NCBI GenBank assembly: GCA_903919075.1
Contig: CAIXGR010000050.1
Span: 27,361 to 91,360, forward strand
DNA: 64,000 bases
Source: an uncultured Bacteroidota bacterium
GTDB lineage: Bacteria; Bacteroidota; Bacteroidia; Chitinophagales; LD1
Reading direction: 5' to 3'
A model generated the notes under the pieces. The model worked only from the letters and a program-made list of their open reading frames with translations, did not search any database and was not told the origin of the DNA. Shown piece by piece: positions 9,140 through 17,620 of the stretch (within the stretch, counting starts at the first letter, position 1; every line of letters starts with the position of its first letter). The position numbers and the translations under genes were made by a program.

Positions 9140-9438
9140 TTTTTATCTTTTGTTATGTTGAACCAATTCAAGGCTTACAAAAAAAGCAATCCTTTTTAAA
9201 TTACATGCTACTGTTTTTCTGGGCCTTTAATTTCTTCAATTGCTAATTTTCCAATCAATATTGTTTCCATCTTGGCCTTATCCACCAATGTCCGACCAGT
9301 GTCTATTTTTTCAAAAAACTATTAGGCTACTATTGGCTTTCATTGTGGCAGGTTACAGCGTACGGTTAATTATTGTGGATAAACAAATGAAACATTACTT
9401 AAAAAGTAAATACATTTAAGAAACAAAAATATAAAACT
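9140..9438. other. Intergenic gap, no supported gene
   Basis: This 299-base gap separates the divergent aldehyde dehydrogenase and DUF1761 genes and should hold both promoters. A TACATTTA stretch about 25 bases before the DUF1761 start resembles a -7 box but has no good -33 partner. I see no convincing ORF, RNA gene or strong hairpin here. Confidence 0.5.
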
Positions 9439-9963
9439 ATGAACCCAGAATTCCATAATTTAATGCCTGATTTTAAGCTTTTTGCTTTAACAGCTTTTAT
9501 ACCATTAGCTATAGGTATGGTATGGTATAACCCCAGAGTTTTCGGAAAAGTTTCAATGGCAGCTGCCGGCGTAACCGAAGAAAACATGAAGGGTGCAAAC
9601 ATGATTTTAACCTTCGGCCTTACTTATGTGTTCAGCTATTTCATGTCGGTAGCCCTTGGTTTTGCTGTTATCCATCAAACTCACCTTTATTCGCTTATAG
9701 CTGTTAAATCGCCGCCTATACCACCCGATAGTATAAACTGGATTAATAATGCCTTGGCTCATTATGGTGGAGTTTATCGCACATATAAACACGGGGCATT
9801 TCACGGTTTTGTTCTGGCGCTTACTATAATACTTCCGGTGATAGGAATTAATGGCCTTTTTGAGCACAGAGGATTCAAATATATAGCGGTGCATTTTGGC
9901 TTTTGGGCAGTTTGCTGTATGCTAATGGGCGGTATTATTTGCCACTGGGCTTCCATATCGTAA
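9439..9963 (+). CDS. DUF1761 family membrane protein
   Basis: A 174-residue protein with four hydrophobic helices, at about residues 10-30, 52-78, 115-135 and 145-172. The N-terminal segment has the DUF1761 pattern: hydrophobic helix, then MVWYNPRVFGK, then a helix. The His-rich, Tyr-rich loop between helices 2 and 3 (about residues 75-118) is longer than in many family members. Function is unknown. The gene is followed directly by a strong terminator hairpin shared with hsp20 on the other strand. Confidence 0.8.
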   Translation: MNPEFHNLMPDFKLFALTAFIPLAIGMVWYNPRVFGKVSMAAAGVTEENMKGANMILTFGLTYVFSYFMSVALGFAVIHQTHLYSLIAVKSPPIPPDSINWINNALAHYGGVYRTYKHGAFHGFVLALTIILPVIGINGLFEHRGFKYIAVHFGFWAVCCMLMGGIICHWASIS

Positions 9964-9985
9964 ACAATAGTATTCTATATAAAAG

Positions 9986-10018
9986 AAAAAGTCCTCCCAA
10001 TTCCTGGGAGGACTTTTT
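9986..10018. terminator. Strong bidirectional rho-independent terminator
   Basis: A 14-bp perfect stem (9986-9999 with 10005-10018) has core GTCCTCCC/GGGAGGAC, a 5-base loop, and A and T tracts on both flanks. It lies between the convergent DUF1761 and hsp20 genes and can serve both strands. Confidence 0.9.
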
Positions 10019-10039
10019 TTGTACCATGAAAAAAATATA

Positions 10040-10492
10040 TTACGAAATTTTCACCTCTATTGCACCTTTTTGTTTTGCTTCCTCAGCCTTTGGAAGTGTT
10101 ACTTTCAGAATTCCATTTTCGTAACCAGCTACAATTTTATCTGCTAAAATTGCTTTAGGCAAAGTAAAACTGCGTTTGAAAGTTGAATACGAAAATTCCT
10201 TACGGGTAAATTTTTCGCCTTCTTCCAGCTTATCCTCTTTTGCCTCAGCACTGATGGTAAGCAAACTATCTTCCAACTTTACATTGAAACTTTCTTTGCT
10301 GAACCCAGGGGCAGCCACTTCAATGCTGTAAGCATCTTTGGTGTTTTTAATGTTTACAGAAGGTTGTGCCCATTTGCTTAACTCGTTATGAAAATATCCG
10401 GGGAAATCATTCTCGAAAAAGTTTTCTACTAAATTTGAAAATCCCGGAACGGTTAATCTGCCCTTTTCAGGCCTTAATGATACTAGTGTCAT
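10040..10492 (-). CDS. Small heat shock protein (Hsp20/alpha-crystallin)
   Basis: A 150-residue ATP-independent holdase that binds unfolding proteins and forms oligomers. The alpha-crystallin domain spans about residues 45-150. It starts with the WAQPSVNI segment and includes YSIEVAAPGFSKE and the conserved ENGILKVTLPK beta-strand motif near the end. The N-terminal arm is short and aromatic (ENFFENDFPGYF). The upstream gap (10493-10638) contains GACATTTTGACAC at 10569-10581, on the plus strand, which could be part of a stress-responsive site. I cannot confirm that. Confidence 0.93.
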   Translation of the reverse strand: MTLVSLRPEKGRLTVPGFSNLVENFFENDFPGYFHNELSKWAQPSVNIKNTKDAYSIEVAAPGFSKESFNVKLEDSLLTISAEAKEDKLEEGEKFTRKEFSYSTFKRSFTLPKAILADKIVAGYENGILKVTLPKAEEAKQKGAIEVKIS

Positions 10493-10638
10493 AATTTTTG
10501 ATTTTTAGGTTATTAAATTTTTTGTTTGATAACCTACACGACAAACTCAGTACCAATAGGGTTTTAAAGACATTTTGACACAAATAGACTTAATAATCGG
10601 ACTATTTTTCTGGATACGGGGTTCTTATAATGCACTTT

Positions 10639-12204
10639 TTACAACTCTGGCTCTGCTTGGGCTTGATACCTTAATTTTAATACGTGGTTATAGGTGGGTT
10701 CAGAAACCTCTTTTATAGCACAGTGATGCTCGTTGGAAAAAACAGAATCTAATTGGCTTGGGTACCTGGTTATTACATAAGCCGTTTTGTTTTGCCTCAA
10801 TACATAATCCAGCGAATCAAATGGATAGTAAGGAATTTTGAACGCATTAAAATAATCTGTTACGTCGTTCGGTTCGCAATCTCTAACCACAACGGGCACG
10901 TTTCTATCCTTTGCATTTTTTAAAAGATAGCTAGTAAGTGCAATAGGGTTGTAATTGCATAAATAATAATGATAATATAACCCCTGGGTGCGAATTTCGT
11001 TTTTTAAATTAAAATCCATTTCGGCTTTTAACGCACTAAGTTCCGCCCGATGGGCTAGCAAAATATATACCGCCAGAAACCAAGCCATATAATGTTGGTT
11101 ACGTAGCGAAAGCATTCGGGTAATTACCAAAACCAAAATAACTGCAGTAAAAACCATTACCGGTGGAATAAGATATGCAAAAACCCTGGCCGGCGGCTGC
11201 TCGCCCCGTACTAAAACCATTAAAGCCGGTGTAATAAATTGAAAAAGTAACGCTTTCAGTATTGTAGCATGGTGCAAGGTATTGCTCCAGAACACAATTA
11301 TTGGGTAAATAGCAATTGCACTCCACGCTGCAAAGAAAAAAAATTCTTTGCCTGAAATAAACTCATTTAATGCAAGCAATAATAATTGAACAATAATAAC
11401 TTTACTATCAGATGTTTCGCCTTTTACATAATCATTGCTAAACACCTGATGAAGTACGGGTACATAACAGAGTATGGCCAACAATACACCCAATGCAACT
11501 GCGGCCCCGGGCCAAAAACATTTTTTATCAAAAATTCCATTTGCAATTTTTTGCACATACAGCTCAACCGATAAAAAGATTATTATACCTATTACACAGT
11601 ATAAATTAGAGGGTATAGTGTACATTGCAGCACCGGTAGCCAAAATAATAAACAACAGGTATTTTTCTTTACGATAAAAAATATATTGAAGCGTATAGAA
11701 AACCATAAGCAGATCAAACAACATGCTGAAGGTATAACCACGTACCTGAAGAGAAAAGTTTTGAAATGGAATAGCTGTAACCAATAATAATGCAGCTAAA
11801 AGCCCGGTAGCTTGTCCACCTGCTAATTTGCCGGCCCGGTAGGTAAAAAAAATAATAATAACTGAAACTAGCAGTAAAGGAAGGCGTAACATTTCAGGTT
11901 TCTGCAATACCGTCAGCATATCAGTAATACCTATTACCCGTAAATATTCCTGATCAAATAAATTATAGAGAATGTGGTTATTCGGAACGTGGTAGTCTGT
12001 TAAGGTTTGCCTTAAGCTAACAAACGTGAACTTTTTTAGAGTGTATATTTCGTCGTTCCATAAATTATTATGGAGCATTGGTATTGCAAGCAGTACAAAA
12101 TACACCACTATAAAACACAAAGCGGTGTAACAGTAAATTTTTTTATGCGTTTTGTAATTAAAGGTCATTGGCTTCGCATTCCAATATATTCCTTTTTTTG
12201 GCAA
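10639..12204 (-). CDS. Multipass membrane glycosyltransferase-like protein (GT-C type)
   Basis: A 521-residue protein with about 10-11 hydrophobic helices and a C-terminal soluble part of about 110 residues. The first periplasmic loop carries Trp-Asn-Asp-Glu (Asp51-Glu52, in NLWNDEIYTL). An acidic pair there is the hallmark of GT-C glycosyltransferases that use polyprenyl-phosphate sugars, such as the GT39/PMT_2 families. This suggests transfer of a sugar to a lipid, glycan or protein at the outer face of the inner membrane. An alternative start is Met13. There is no sugar-pathway neighbour. The fold class is likely; the donor and acceptor are unknown. Confidence 0.65.
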   Translation of the reverse strand: MPKKGIYWNAKPMTFNYKTHKKIYCYTALCFIVVYFVLLAIPMLHNNLWNDEIYTLKKFTFVSLRQTLTDYHVPNNHILYNLFDQEYLRVIGITDMLTVLQKPEMLRLPLLLVSVIIIFFTYRAGKLAGGQATGLLAALLLVTAIPFQNFSLQVRGYTFSMLFDLLMVFYTLQYIFYRKEKYLLFIILATGAAMYTIPSNLYCVIGIIIFLSVELYVQKIANGIFDKKCFWPGAAVALGVLLAILCYVPVLHQVFSNDYVKGETSDSKVIIVQLLLLALNEFISGKEFFFFAAWSAIAIYPIIVFWSNTLHHATILKALLFQFITPALMVLVRGEQPPARVFAYLIPPVMVFTAVILVLVITRMLSLRNQHYMAWFLAVYILLAHRAELSALKAEMDFNLKNEIRTQGLYYHYYLCNYNPIALTSYLLKNAKDRNVPVVVRDCEPNDVTDYFNAFKIPYYPFDSLDYVLRQNKTAYVITRYPSQLDSVFSNEHHCAIKEVSEPTYNHVLKLRYQAQAEPEL

Positions 12205-12242
12205 TCGCTTTTTTAGTTGTGGCTACTTGTTTTAGGCTCGCT

Positions 12243-13268
12243 TTATTTTTTCGTCTTTTCTTTTTCGGGGCCGGCATCTTCAATACTTCCCTTCTTCCAG
12301 TATTTACCACCCTTTTGGCCTAATTGAAAACTGCGCGAAATAGTAAAACCCATTCTAAATTGTCCCTGTGCCCAGTTATGCGGATTGTATGCTAAAAAAT
12401 CATTTTCCAAAAGCCCTGCACTATTGGTAAGGTTTACATCAAATACGTGCCCCCCGGTTTCAAATTCTAATCCAATTCCTAAGGCAGGATAATAAGCAGC
12501 GTTCCTAATGCCCCTTAACATTGGAAAATATTCTCTACCCCCAACACCCGATTTCATAAGCGGGGTATAATATTCAAAAACAATAGCTGAGCGCTTGCTA
12601 AATTTAGCCCGCGCCGAAAGGCCCAGTGAAAACAACGCATTCTGATCTCCAAGGGGAACAATATTTCTCCATAAAAAAGTGGGGGAAAGCTGAATAGAAA
12701 GCCAATCATTAATCTTGCTGGCTACCATTGCCTGCAACACATAACTTAATCTATGCGAAAAACCCGCATACCCTGACGGAAAATAATTCACCATAGAAGG
12801 GTCGCTGGAGGGCCGCATACTACTAATAGCCGTGTTACCAAATACTGTAACTGTAATAGGTATTTTAAAATCTTTGGTTTGCTTTAATACACGATATTTA
12901 ATATTTGCATTCCACAATTCAGTAACCAATCCTGCGCCTTTCATTCTTCCAATACCTACAGTAAGGTCATCAGTAATTCCATAATCAACAATAATGCCTA
13001 TATCGGTGGCAAGGTCAAAACCGAACAACGTATGAATATTTTGGTTAACCCCAAACATATCTCCAAACCGGTGGCTTACCCTAAAATCGATTGAGTTTTT
13101 CTTTACGGTTTCAATAGAATGGCCGGTAATTACTCTTGTGGTTTTGAAGGTATAAGCAACGTATTCTTTTTTGGGTTGTTGCCCTTGCATAAGGCTATCA
13201 AGAACATCCATTTGTGCCGAAGAAACTGCAACAACAAACAGCATCAAAAGCAAATAAAAATATCTCAT
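12243..13268 (-). CDS. DUF5777 family outer-membrane beta-barrel protein
   Basis: A 341-residue exported protein with a signal peptide at residues 1-18 (ending VSSAQ). The body is made of alternating amphipathic strands (for example IDFRVSHRFGDM and ITVTVFGNTAI) that fit an outer-membrane beta-barrel. The pattern matches DUF5777, a Bacteroidota family of unknown function. The last 20 residues are Lys/Glu-rich. It is downstream of yceI and a cytochrome-like lipoprotein gene on the same strand, with a 69-base gap to yceI, and the three probably form one unit. A redox or transport role is inference. Confidence 0.8.
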   Translation of the reverse strand: MRYFYLLLMLFVVAVSSAQMDVLDSLMQGQQPKKEYVAYTFKTTRVITGHSIETVKKNSIDFRVSHRFGDMFGVNQNIHTLFGFDLATDIGIIVDYGITDDLTVGIGRMKGAGLVTELWNANIKYRVLKQTKDFKIPITVTVFGNTAISSMRPSSDPSMVNYFPSGYAGFSHRLSYVLQAMVASKINDWLSIQLSPTFLWRNIVPLGDQNALFSLGLSARAKFSKRSAIVFEYYTPLMKSGVGGREYFPMLRGIRNAAYYPALGIGLEFETGGHVFDVNLTNSAGLLENDFLAYNPHNWAQGQFRMGFTISRSFQLGQKGGKYWKKGSIEDAGPEKEKTKK

Positions 13269-13337
13269 CTTCTTTTCAATTTATGATTAATAAAAATGCC
13301 TGTCTAAGCGCTATTAAAACCCCAAAAATCACCAGCC

Positions 13338-13946
13338 TTATTTCTGATACTTTTCGAATTTATAATCAATATCTACCTTTACCACCTCGGCAATTTTTGT
13401 AAGCACCGCTGTGGGTATTTTAATATCATGGTCCACCAGCTTAACCTCAAATGCGGCAGTGGCACCTACCGGTTGACCGTTTTTAACCGTAAGCTTCCCT
13501 TTTATTTCCTTGTCGCGCTTTACTCCGTGTATCTCAAATGTGCCCTTAAGCGTAATATCATAAATTCCGTCTTTGCTAAAATCAATATCCTCTACAATTA
13601 CTGCATCTAAAACACCATACGGATATTTGCCGCTTTCCATATAGTTTTCATTAAAATGTTCTTGCATTAACCCGCTTTTAAATGTACAAGAGGTCATTAA
13701 AACTTTGGCTGAAACTTTTTTCGTTTTGGTATTGATAACACAAATACTACTGTTAGAAGTAGCCTCAATATCCTCAACCGGCGTAGAAGCAAAAAAATGT
13801 GTCTTCCCTTTTGTGCAAACGTAAGTCTCTCCCAGCCGGTTATCCTGAGCAAAAGCACCGCCAACGATGCTTATAAAAACAGCAATAAGCACACAGGTGG
13901 TGCGGCTTATTTTGAAGCTTCCGGGGTTTTTATTTTGTGAAGTCAT
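13338..13946 (-). CDS. YceI family periplasmic protein
   Basis: A 202-residue exported protein. A signal peptide covers about residues 1-33 (ending GGAFAQ), preceded by a basic stretch. The rest follows the YceI lipocalin-like beta-barrel pattern, including the MEHFNENYMESGKYP-like stretch typical of Bacteroidota members and the closing DYKFEKY strand. YceI barrels bind isoprenoid or amphiphilic ligands in characterised cases. It sits between a DUF5777 barrel gene and a cytochrome-like lipoprotein gene, all on the minus strand. The gap to the upstream lipoprotein gene is 28 bases, so co-transcription is likely. Confidence 0.88.
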   Translation of the reverse strand: MTSQNKNPGSFKISRTTCVLIAVFISIVGGAFAQDNRLGETYVCTKGKTHFFASTPVEDIEATSNSSICVINTKTKKVSAKVLMTSCTFKSGLMQEHFNENYMESGKYPYGVLDAVIVEDIDFSKDGIYDITLKGTFEIHGVKRDKEIKGKLTVKNGQPVGATAAFEVKLVDHDIKIPTAVLTKIAEVVKVDIDYKFEKYQK

Positions 13947-13974
13947 AGGATAAATGCTTTATGGGTTTACACTA

Positions 13975-14349
13975 TTATTGAGGATACTTATTTTCGGCCC
14001 AGCATTCCATAGCCGTTATTAAACTATCGGCCAGCGGCCTTCCGCCTTGTGGCATTGGCATACATCCGTTTTGCTTTACCGAGCATATAACATTTCTAAA
14101 CTGAAACGCGTTTACTGACGCACTGTATGAAGATAAATCAATTCCAAATTGTGCACTGGCTGCATCATGACAAGTAGGTGTACTACAGTATCCATCCAGT
14201 ATACCTTTTATATGTAGGTTATAGGTGTTACCCTGCGCACTTATGCCTGTACAATCCGGCGGAACAGGAATTTTAGTGGCATCTTTTGTACATGAGTAAT
14301 ACGAAACAAGTAACAAAACCATACATGTTGAAATAAAATACTTCTTCAT
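13975..14349 (-). CDS. Lipoprotein with cytochrome-like CX4CH motif
   Basis: A 124-residue small lipoprotein. The signal sequence ends in VSYYSC with the lipidated Cys at position 20. The mature part contains YCSTPTCHD, a Cys-X4-Cys-His motif (Cys55, Cys60, His61). It also contains CMPMP at 96-100, which could supply a distal Met ligand, and a Trp near the C-terminus. The layout resembles small c-type cytochrome domains, although the usual heme motif is CX2CH. The gene heads a run with yceI and DUF5777. Heme binding is inference; it could also be a disulfide-stabilised lipoprotein with no heme. Confidence 0.6.
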   Translation of the reverse strand: MKKYFISTCMVLLLVSYYSCTKDATKIPVPPDCTGISAQGNTYNLHIKGILDGYCSTPTCHDAASAQFGIDLSSYSASVNAFQFRNVICSVKQNGCMPMPQGGRPLADSLITAMECWAENKYPQ

Positions 14350-14490
14350 TATTTACCGTTTTATTTTTTCTGGCGCTTAATTAACCGCCTCTGAAAATTT
14401 ACAAATTATAAAAACTCATTACAAATAAAATTACAGCTTAAAAACTAAACATTATAATATGTTTTATATTGAAAGTTAATAGCTTACAAA

Positions 14491-14952
14491 TTATGTTTTG
14501 GGGTTAAGCAACTGCCCTGTTGCTTTTTTCGATAACACCCGGTGAACGATTTTTTCTATTTTTCCCTTTTCATCTATTACAAATATTGTCCGGTGCAGGC
14601 CCATGTATTCACGCCCATAAAGTTTTTTTAAACCCCATACACCATAATCATTAATCACTTTTTTATCCTCATCTGCCAACAAAGTATAGGGCAGCTTGTA
14701 CTTACCAATAAACTTTTTGTGCGATTCGGCCGAATTGGGGCTAACGCCTAAAATTTCATATCCGCCCTTTCTAAGCATCGAAAAATTGTCACGAAAATTA
14801 CAAGCTTCAACGGTGCACACTGGCGTATCGTCTTCGGGGTAGAAAAAGAGAATTAGCTTTTTGCCAGAGAATTGTTTGAGAGTAACAATGCTTCCGTCCT
14901 GATCTTTTGCTTTAATAGCAGGGGCTGTATCTCCCTCTTTTAGCGTTATCAT
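14491..14952 (-). CDS. bcp: Thioredoxin-dependent thiol peroxidase (Bcp/PrxQ)
   Basis: A 153-residue peroxiredoxin of the Bcp/PrxQ class that reduces hydrogen peroxide and organic hydroperoxides with thioredoxin. The peroxidatic Cys46 and resolving Cys51 lie five residues apart in TPVCTVEAC. The upstream FFYPEDDTP and the downstream NFRDNF match the family. The conserved catalytic Arg is probably in the GLHRTIFVID strand. The protein is cytoplasmic with no signal peptide. It is flanked by 141-148-base gaps, so it is probably transcribed alone. Confidence 0.95.
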   Translation of the reverse strand: MITLKEGDTAPAIKAKDQDGSIVTLKQFSGKKLILFFYPEDDTPVCTVEACNFRDNFSMLRKGGYEILGVSPNSAESHKKFIGKYKLPYTLLADEDKKVINDYGVWGLKKLYGREYMGLHRTIFVIDEKGKIEKIVHRVLSKKATGQLLNPKT

Positions 14953-15100
14953 AGTGTTTTATTTAATCAATTTGCTCAATAAAAATCATATTCCGCTATA
15001 GGGGGCAAGTAGCGAAACTTTTAAAAAACCTGCAATTTAAACACTTGAAGATTTTGGTCTTTCTTTTGTATCAAAATAAGATAGCGTGTTTAAACACACA

Positions 15101-16906
15101 TTATAATTTGAATTTTAACGCCAGCTGGGCAATATTGTTGCGTTCGTCAATCACAAGAACCTTAAAAATATGGTCTCCGGCTTTTAGTGCAGGGTTAAGT
15201 GTATGGCTAAGAGTGGCAGTTTTAGCATCAAATTCTGTTAGCACCCATTCGCCATCTAAATAAGTATCAAATTTTGAGATTCCGGAAAGATTATCGCTAA
15301 TTTTAAAGTGTACCTTTTTAACTCCTCTAATGTTTTTACCCTGCGTAAGGTTTATTGGAACAATACGTGGTGCCGTGGTATCAATTTTAATATAGTAGGT
15401 GCCAAACCTCCGGTTTCGGGCAGTTATATATCCATTTTCGCTTTTACCACCACATGAGGTTTCATCTCCTTTATCATCCTTACATATTACCAGTGCCTTA
15501 TCTATTAGCTTACTATCAAGGTTTTCTGGCTTAATTGAAATATTAAACCAGCCATAGGTCCACGTTGAGCTATTACCCACCTCATGAACTTTGGAAAAAA
15601 TATTAGGTTCGGCTGATACACTTGATGAGTAATTAAAATAAACTGTATCGAACAGGCAGCCTACGGGCACTTTTAATTTGATATCAGGATTTGAAAACTC
15701 GTTAGGCTTATCATAATCAAAACGCGAAAGATAGGGAGCATCTTTGCCCTTAAATAATATACTTGTTTTGTCAAAAACCATTTTAAACCGAATTATAGAA
15801 GTGTTACCCGCGTAATCACTTGCCTCTATTTTAATATCGTGTGCTTTCCCATCCGAAATATCTACAATTCCCCGGTTTTCAAGATTACTAAATAACGGTC
15901 CTCGATTGCCCGGCTCAACAAAACATTTATTGAAATAGGTAGCTTTTTCGCGGTTAAATATGGGGTAGTCCATATAGCTTATTACATACCGGGCATCGGG
16001 AATAGAAAAGCGATCCATTTTAAATTCGTATTTCTCCTTTCCATTATCATACAGTTTCATGTTATAAATACCCACTTTGTTTTTGGTATCGTTCATGGCA
16101 TCGTAGGTGTTTACGGCAATTCCAACCTTTCCGGCATTTAGTTTTATCTCTCCATCTGCAACCTCGTATAAACTATCGATGCCAACAACTTTCACTCTAT
16201 AGCCATCACAACTATATTTCAGCTCATCTAAAGCATAAAACTTTAAAGAGCTAACCAAAGGACGCATATTGTCTTTAACCGGTATGCCAAACAACAATGG
16301 GTTAATAGGACGTTCGCTTGAATCGCGAATTTCGAAATGAAGATGAGGACCACCGGAACTACCGGTATTGCCGCTTAGTGCAATTACATCTCCCTGCTTA
16401 ACCGGAAACTCACTTGCAGATAAACTGATATCTACGGAAAAAGATTTTTTGGCGTATTGCTCTTTGCGCAAGCGCGTCATTAATTGCGAATTAAATTCTT
16501 TCAGGTGTCCGTACATAGTAACATACCCGTTGGGATGTGTAATGTAAAGCGCATTGCCATACCCTGATGCAGAAACATTGATACGCGAAACGTAACCGGA
16601 AGCCGAAGCGTATACCTTATAACCCTCTCCTTCGTTTGTTTTAAAATCCAATCCGGTGTGGAAGTGACCGCTACGGGGTTCGCCAAAATTTCCGGCAAGG
16701 GTAAGCTGCCCATACAAAGGTGGTTTGAAATAGTTTTTGGGATATGAAATTTCGACAGGTGCAATCGGATTACTTACCGGAGCAATAACAACACGCGGCT
16801 TATTGAACGATGCATTTAATATTAAACAGCAAATCAAAATAAGATAACCGGGTATCTTTTTTGCAATTACTCCGGATTGAAAGTTGGATATATATATATA
16901 TAACAT
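15101..16906 (-). CDS. M23 family metallopeptidase (LytM-like), exported
   Basis: A roughly 601-residue exported protein with an N-terminal hydrophobic segment at residues 18-33. An M23 peptidase domain spans about 60-195. Zinc ligands are in GHFHTGLD (His83, Asp87) and HLHFE (His190), so the domain looks catalytically competent for cleaving peptidoglycan cross-links. About 400 residues follow, of beta-sandwich type, with a final Ig-like segment about bound ligands or partners. I prefer ATG at 16906; a GTG at 16912 overlaps the stop of the upstream LOG gene by one base. Codons 2-5 lie in a TATATATA tract. It probably acts in cell-wall remodelling. Confidence 0.87.
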   Translation of the reverse strand: MLYIYISNFQSGVIAKKIPGYLILICCLILNASFNKPRVVIAPVSNPIAPVEISYPKNYFKPPLYGQLTLAGNFGEPRSGHFHTGLDFKTNEGEGYKVYASASGYVSRINVSASGYGNALYITHPNGYVTMYGHLKEFNSQLMTRLRKEQYAKKSFSVDISLSASEFPVKQGDVIALSGNTGSSGGPHLHFEIRDSSERPINPLLFGIPVKDNMRPLVSSLKFYALDELKYSCDGYRVKVVGIDSLYEVADGEIKLNAGKVGIAVNTYDAMNDTKNKVGIYNMKLYDNGKEKYEFKMDRFSIPDARYVISYMDYPIFNREKATYFNKCFVEPGNRGPLFSNLENRGIVDISDGKAHDIKIEASDYAGNTSIIRFKMVFDKTSILFKGKDAPYLSRFDYDKPNEFSNPDIKLKVPVGCLFDTVYFNYSSSVSAEPNIFSKVHEVGNSSTWTYGWFNISIKPENLDSKLIDKALVICKDDKGDETSCGGKSENGYITARNRRFGTYYIKIDTTAPRIVPINLTQGKNIRGVKKVHFKISDNLSGISKFDTYLDGEWVLTEFDAKTATLSHTLNPALKAGDHIFKVLVIDERNNIAQLALKFKL

Positions 16907-16911
16907 AAGCA

Positions 16912-17598
16912 CTAGAGGCGCATATTGGGCTTCAGCTCTTCTTTTTTATAGAAATTGTTAATGATTTTTACAACGCGGTCTGGGTCGTCGGTTATTTCGA
17001 AAAGCTTTAAGTCTTTTTCATGGATATAATTTTCTTCGCCCAACATAGTTTCTTTTACCCAATCTAACAGGCCTTTCCAATATTGTTCGCCTACAAATAT
17101 TAAAGGAACTTTGTCGGATTTTTTTGTTTGAACCAATGTGAGGACTTCGAACATTTCATCCATAGTGCCAAAGCCACCGGGCATAAAAATAAATGCCTGC
17201 GCATATCGGATAAACATAACCTTACGCGCAAAAAAGTATTTAAAGATTAGCAGTTTGTCTGCATCAATATAGTCGTTCCAGTCTTGCTCCATATGCAACT
17301 CGATGTGCAAACCTACTGAAGCGCCTTTACCTTTTTGTGCCCCAAGGTTACCGGCTTCCATAATGCCGGGACCGCCACCGGTAATAATACCGTAGCCTTC
17401 TTTGGCAAGTTTTTCGCCTACCTCAACAGCTAATTTATAATACTTGTTGTCAGGCTTTGTGCGTGCCGAGCCGAAAATGGAAATACAAGGGCCGAATCGT
17501 TCCATCTTTTCGAACCCGTCAACAAATTCGCTCATAATTTTGAACATTCTCCAGCTTGAATCTGCCTTTAGTTCCGACCAGTTTTTCTTTTTTGCCAT
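16912..17598 (-). CDS. LOG family protein (TIGR00730 group)
   Basis: A 228-residue Rossmann-fold protein of the LOG/'lysine decarboxylase-like' family. Characterised members are nucleotide 5'-monophosphate phosphoribohydrolases that release the base from cytokinin riboside or purine monophosphates. The signature motifs are present: GGGPGIM at 74-80 and PGGFGTMDE at 140-148. It was formerly annotated as lysine decarboxylase, which the motifs do not support. The stop TAG (16912-16914) touches the downstream M23 start region, and the upstream symporter gene ends 22 bases away, so the three probably form one transcript. Confidence 0.92.
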   Translation of the reverse strand: MAKKKNWSELKADSSWRMFKIMSEFVDGFEKMERFGPCISIFGSARTKPDNKYYKLAVEVGEKLAKEGYGIITGGGPGIMEAGNLGAQKGKGASVGLHIELHMEQDWNDYIDADKLLIFKYFFARKVMFIRYAQAFIFMPGGFGTMDEMFEVLTLVQTKKSDKVPLIFVGEQYWKGLLDWVKETMLGEENYIHEKDLKLFEITDDPDRVVKIINNFYKKEELKPNMRL

Positions 17599-17620
17599 AA
17601 GTAATTCTGTTTTCTATCAA

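Noticed and set aside
16912..17598. Annotation as lysine decarboxylase.
   Set aside because: The PGGxGTxxE motif marks the LOG/phosphoribohydrolase family; the old name was based on misassignment.
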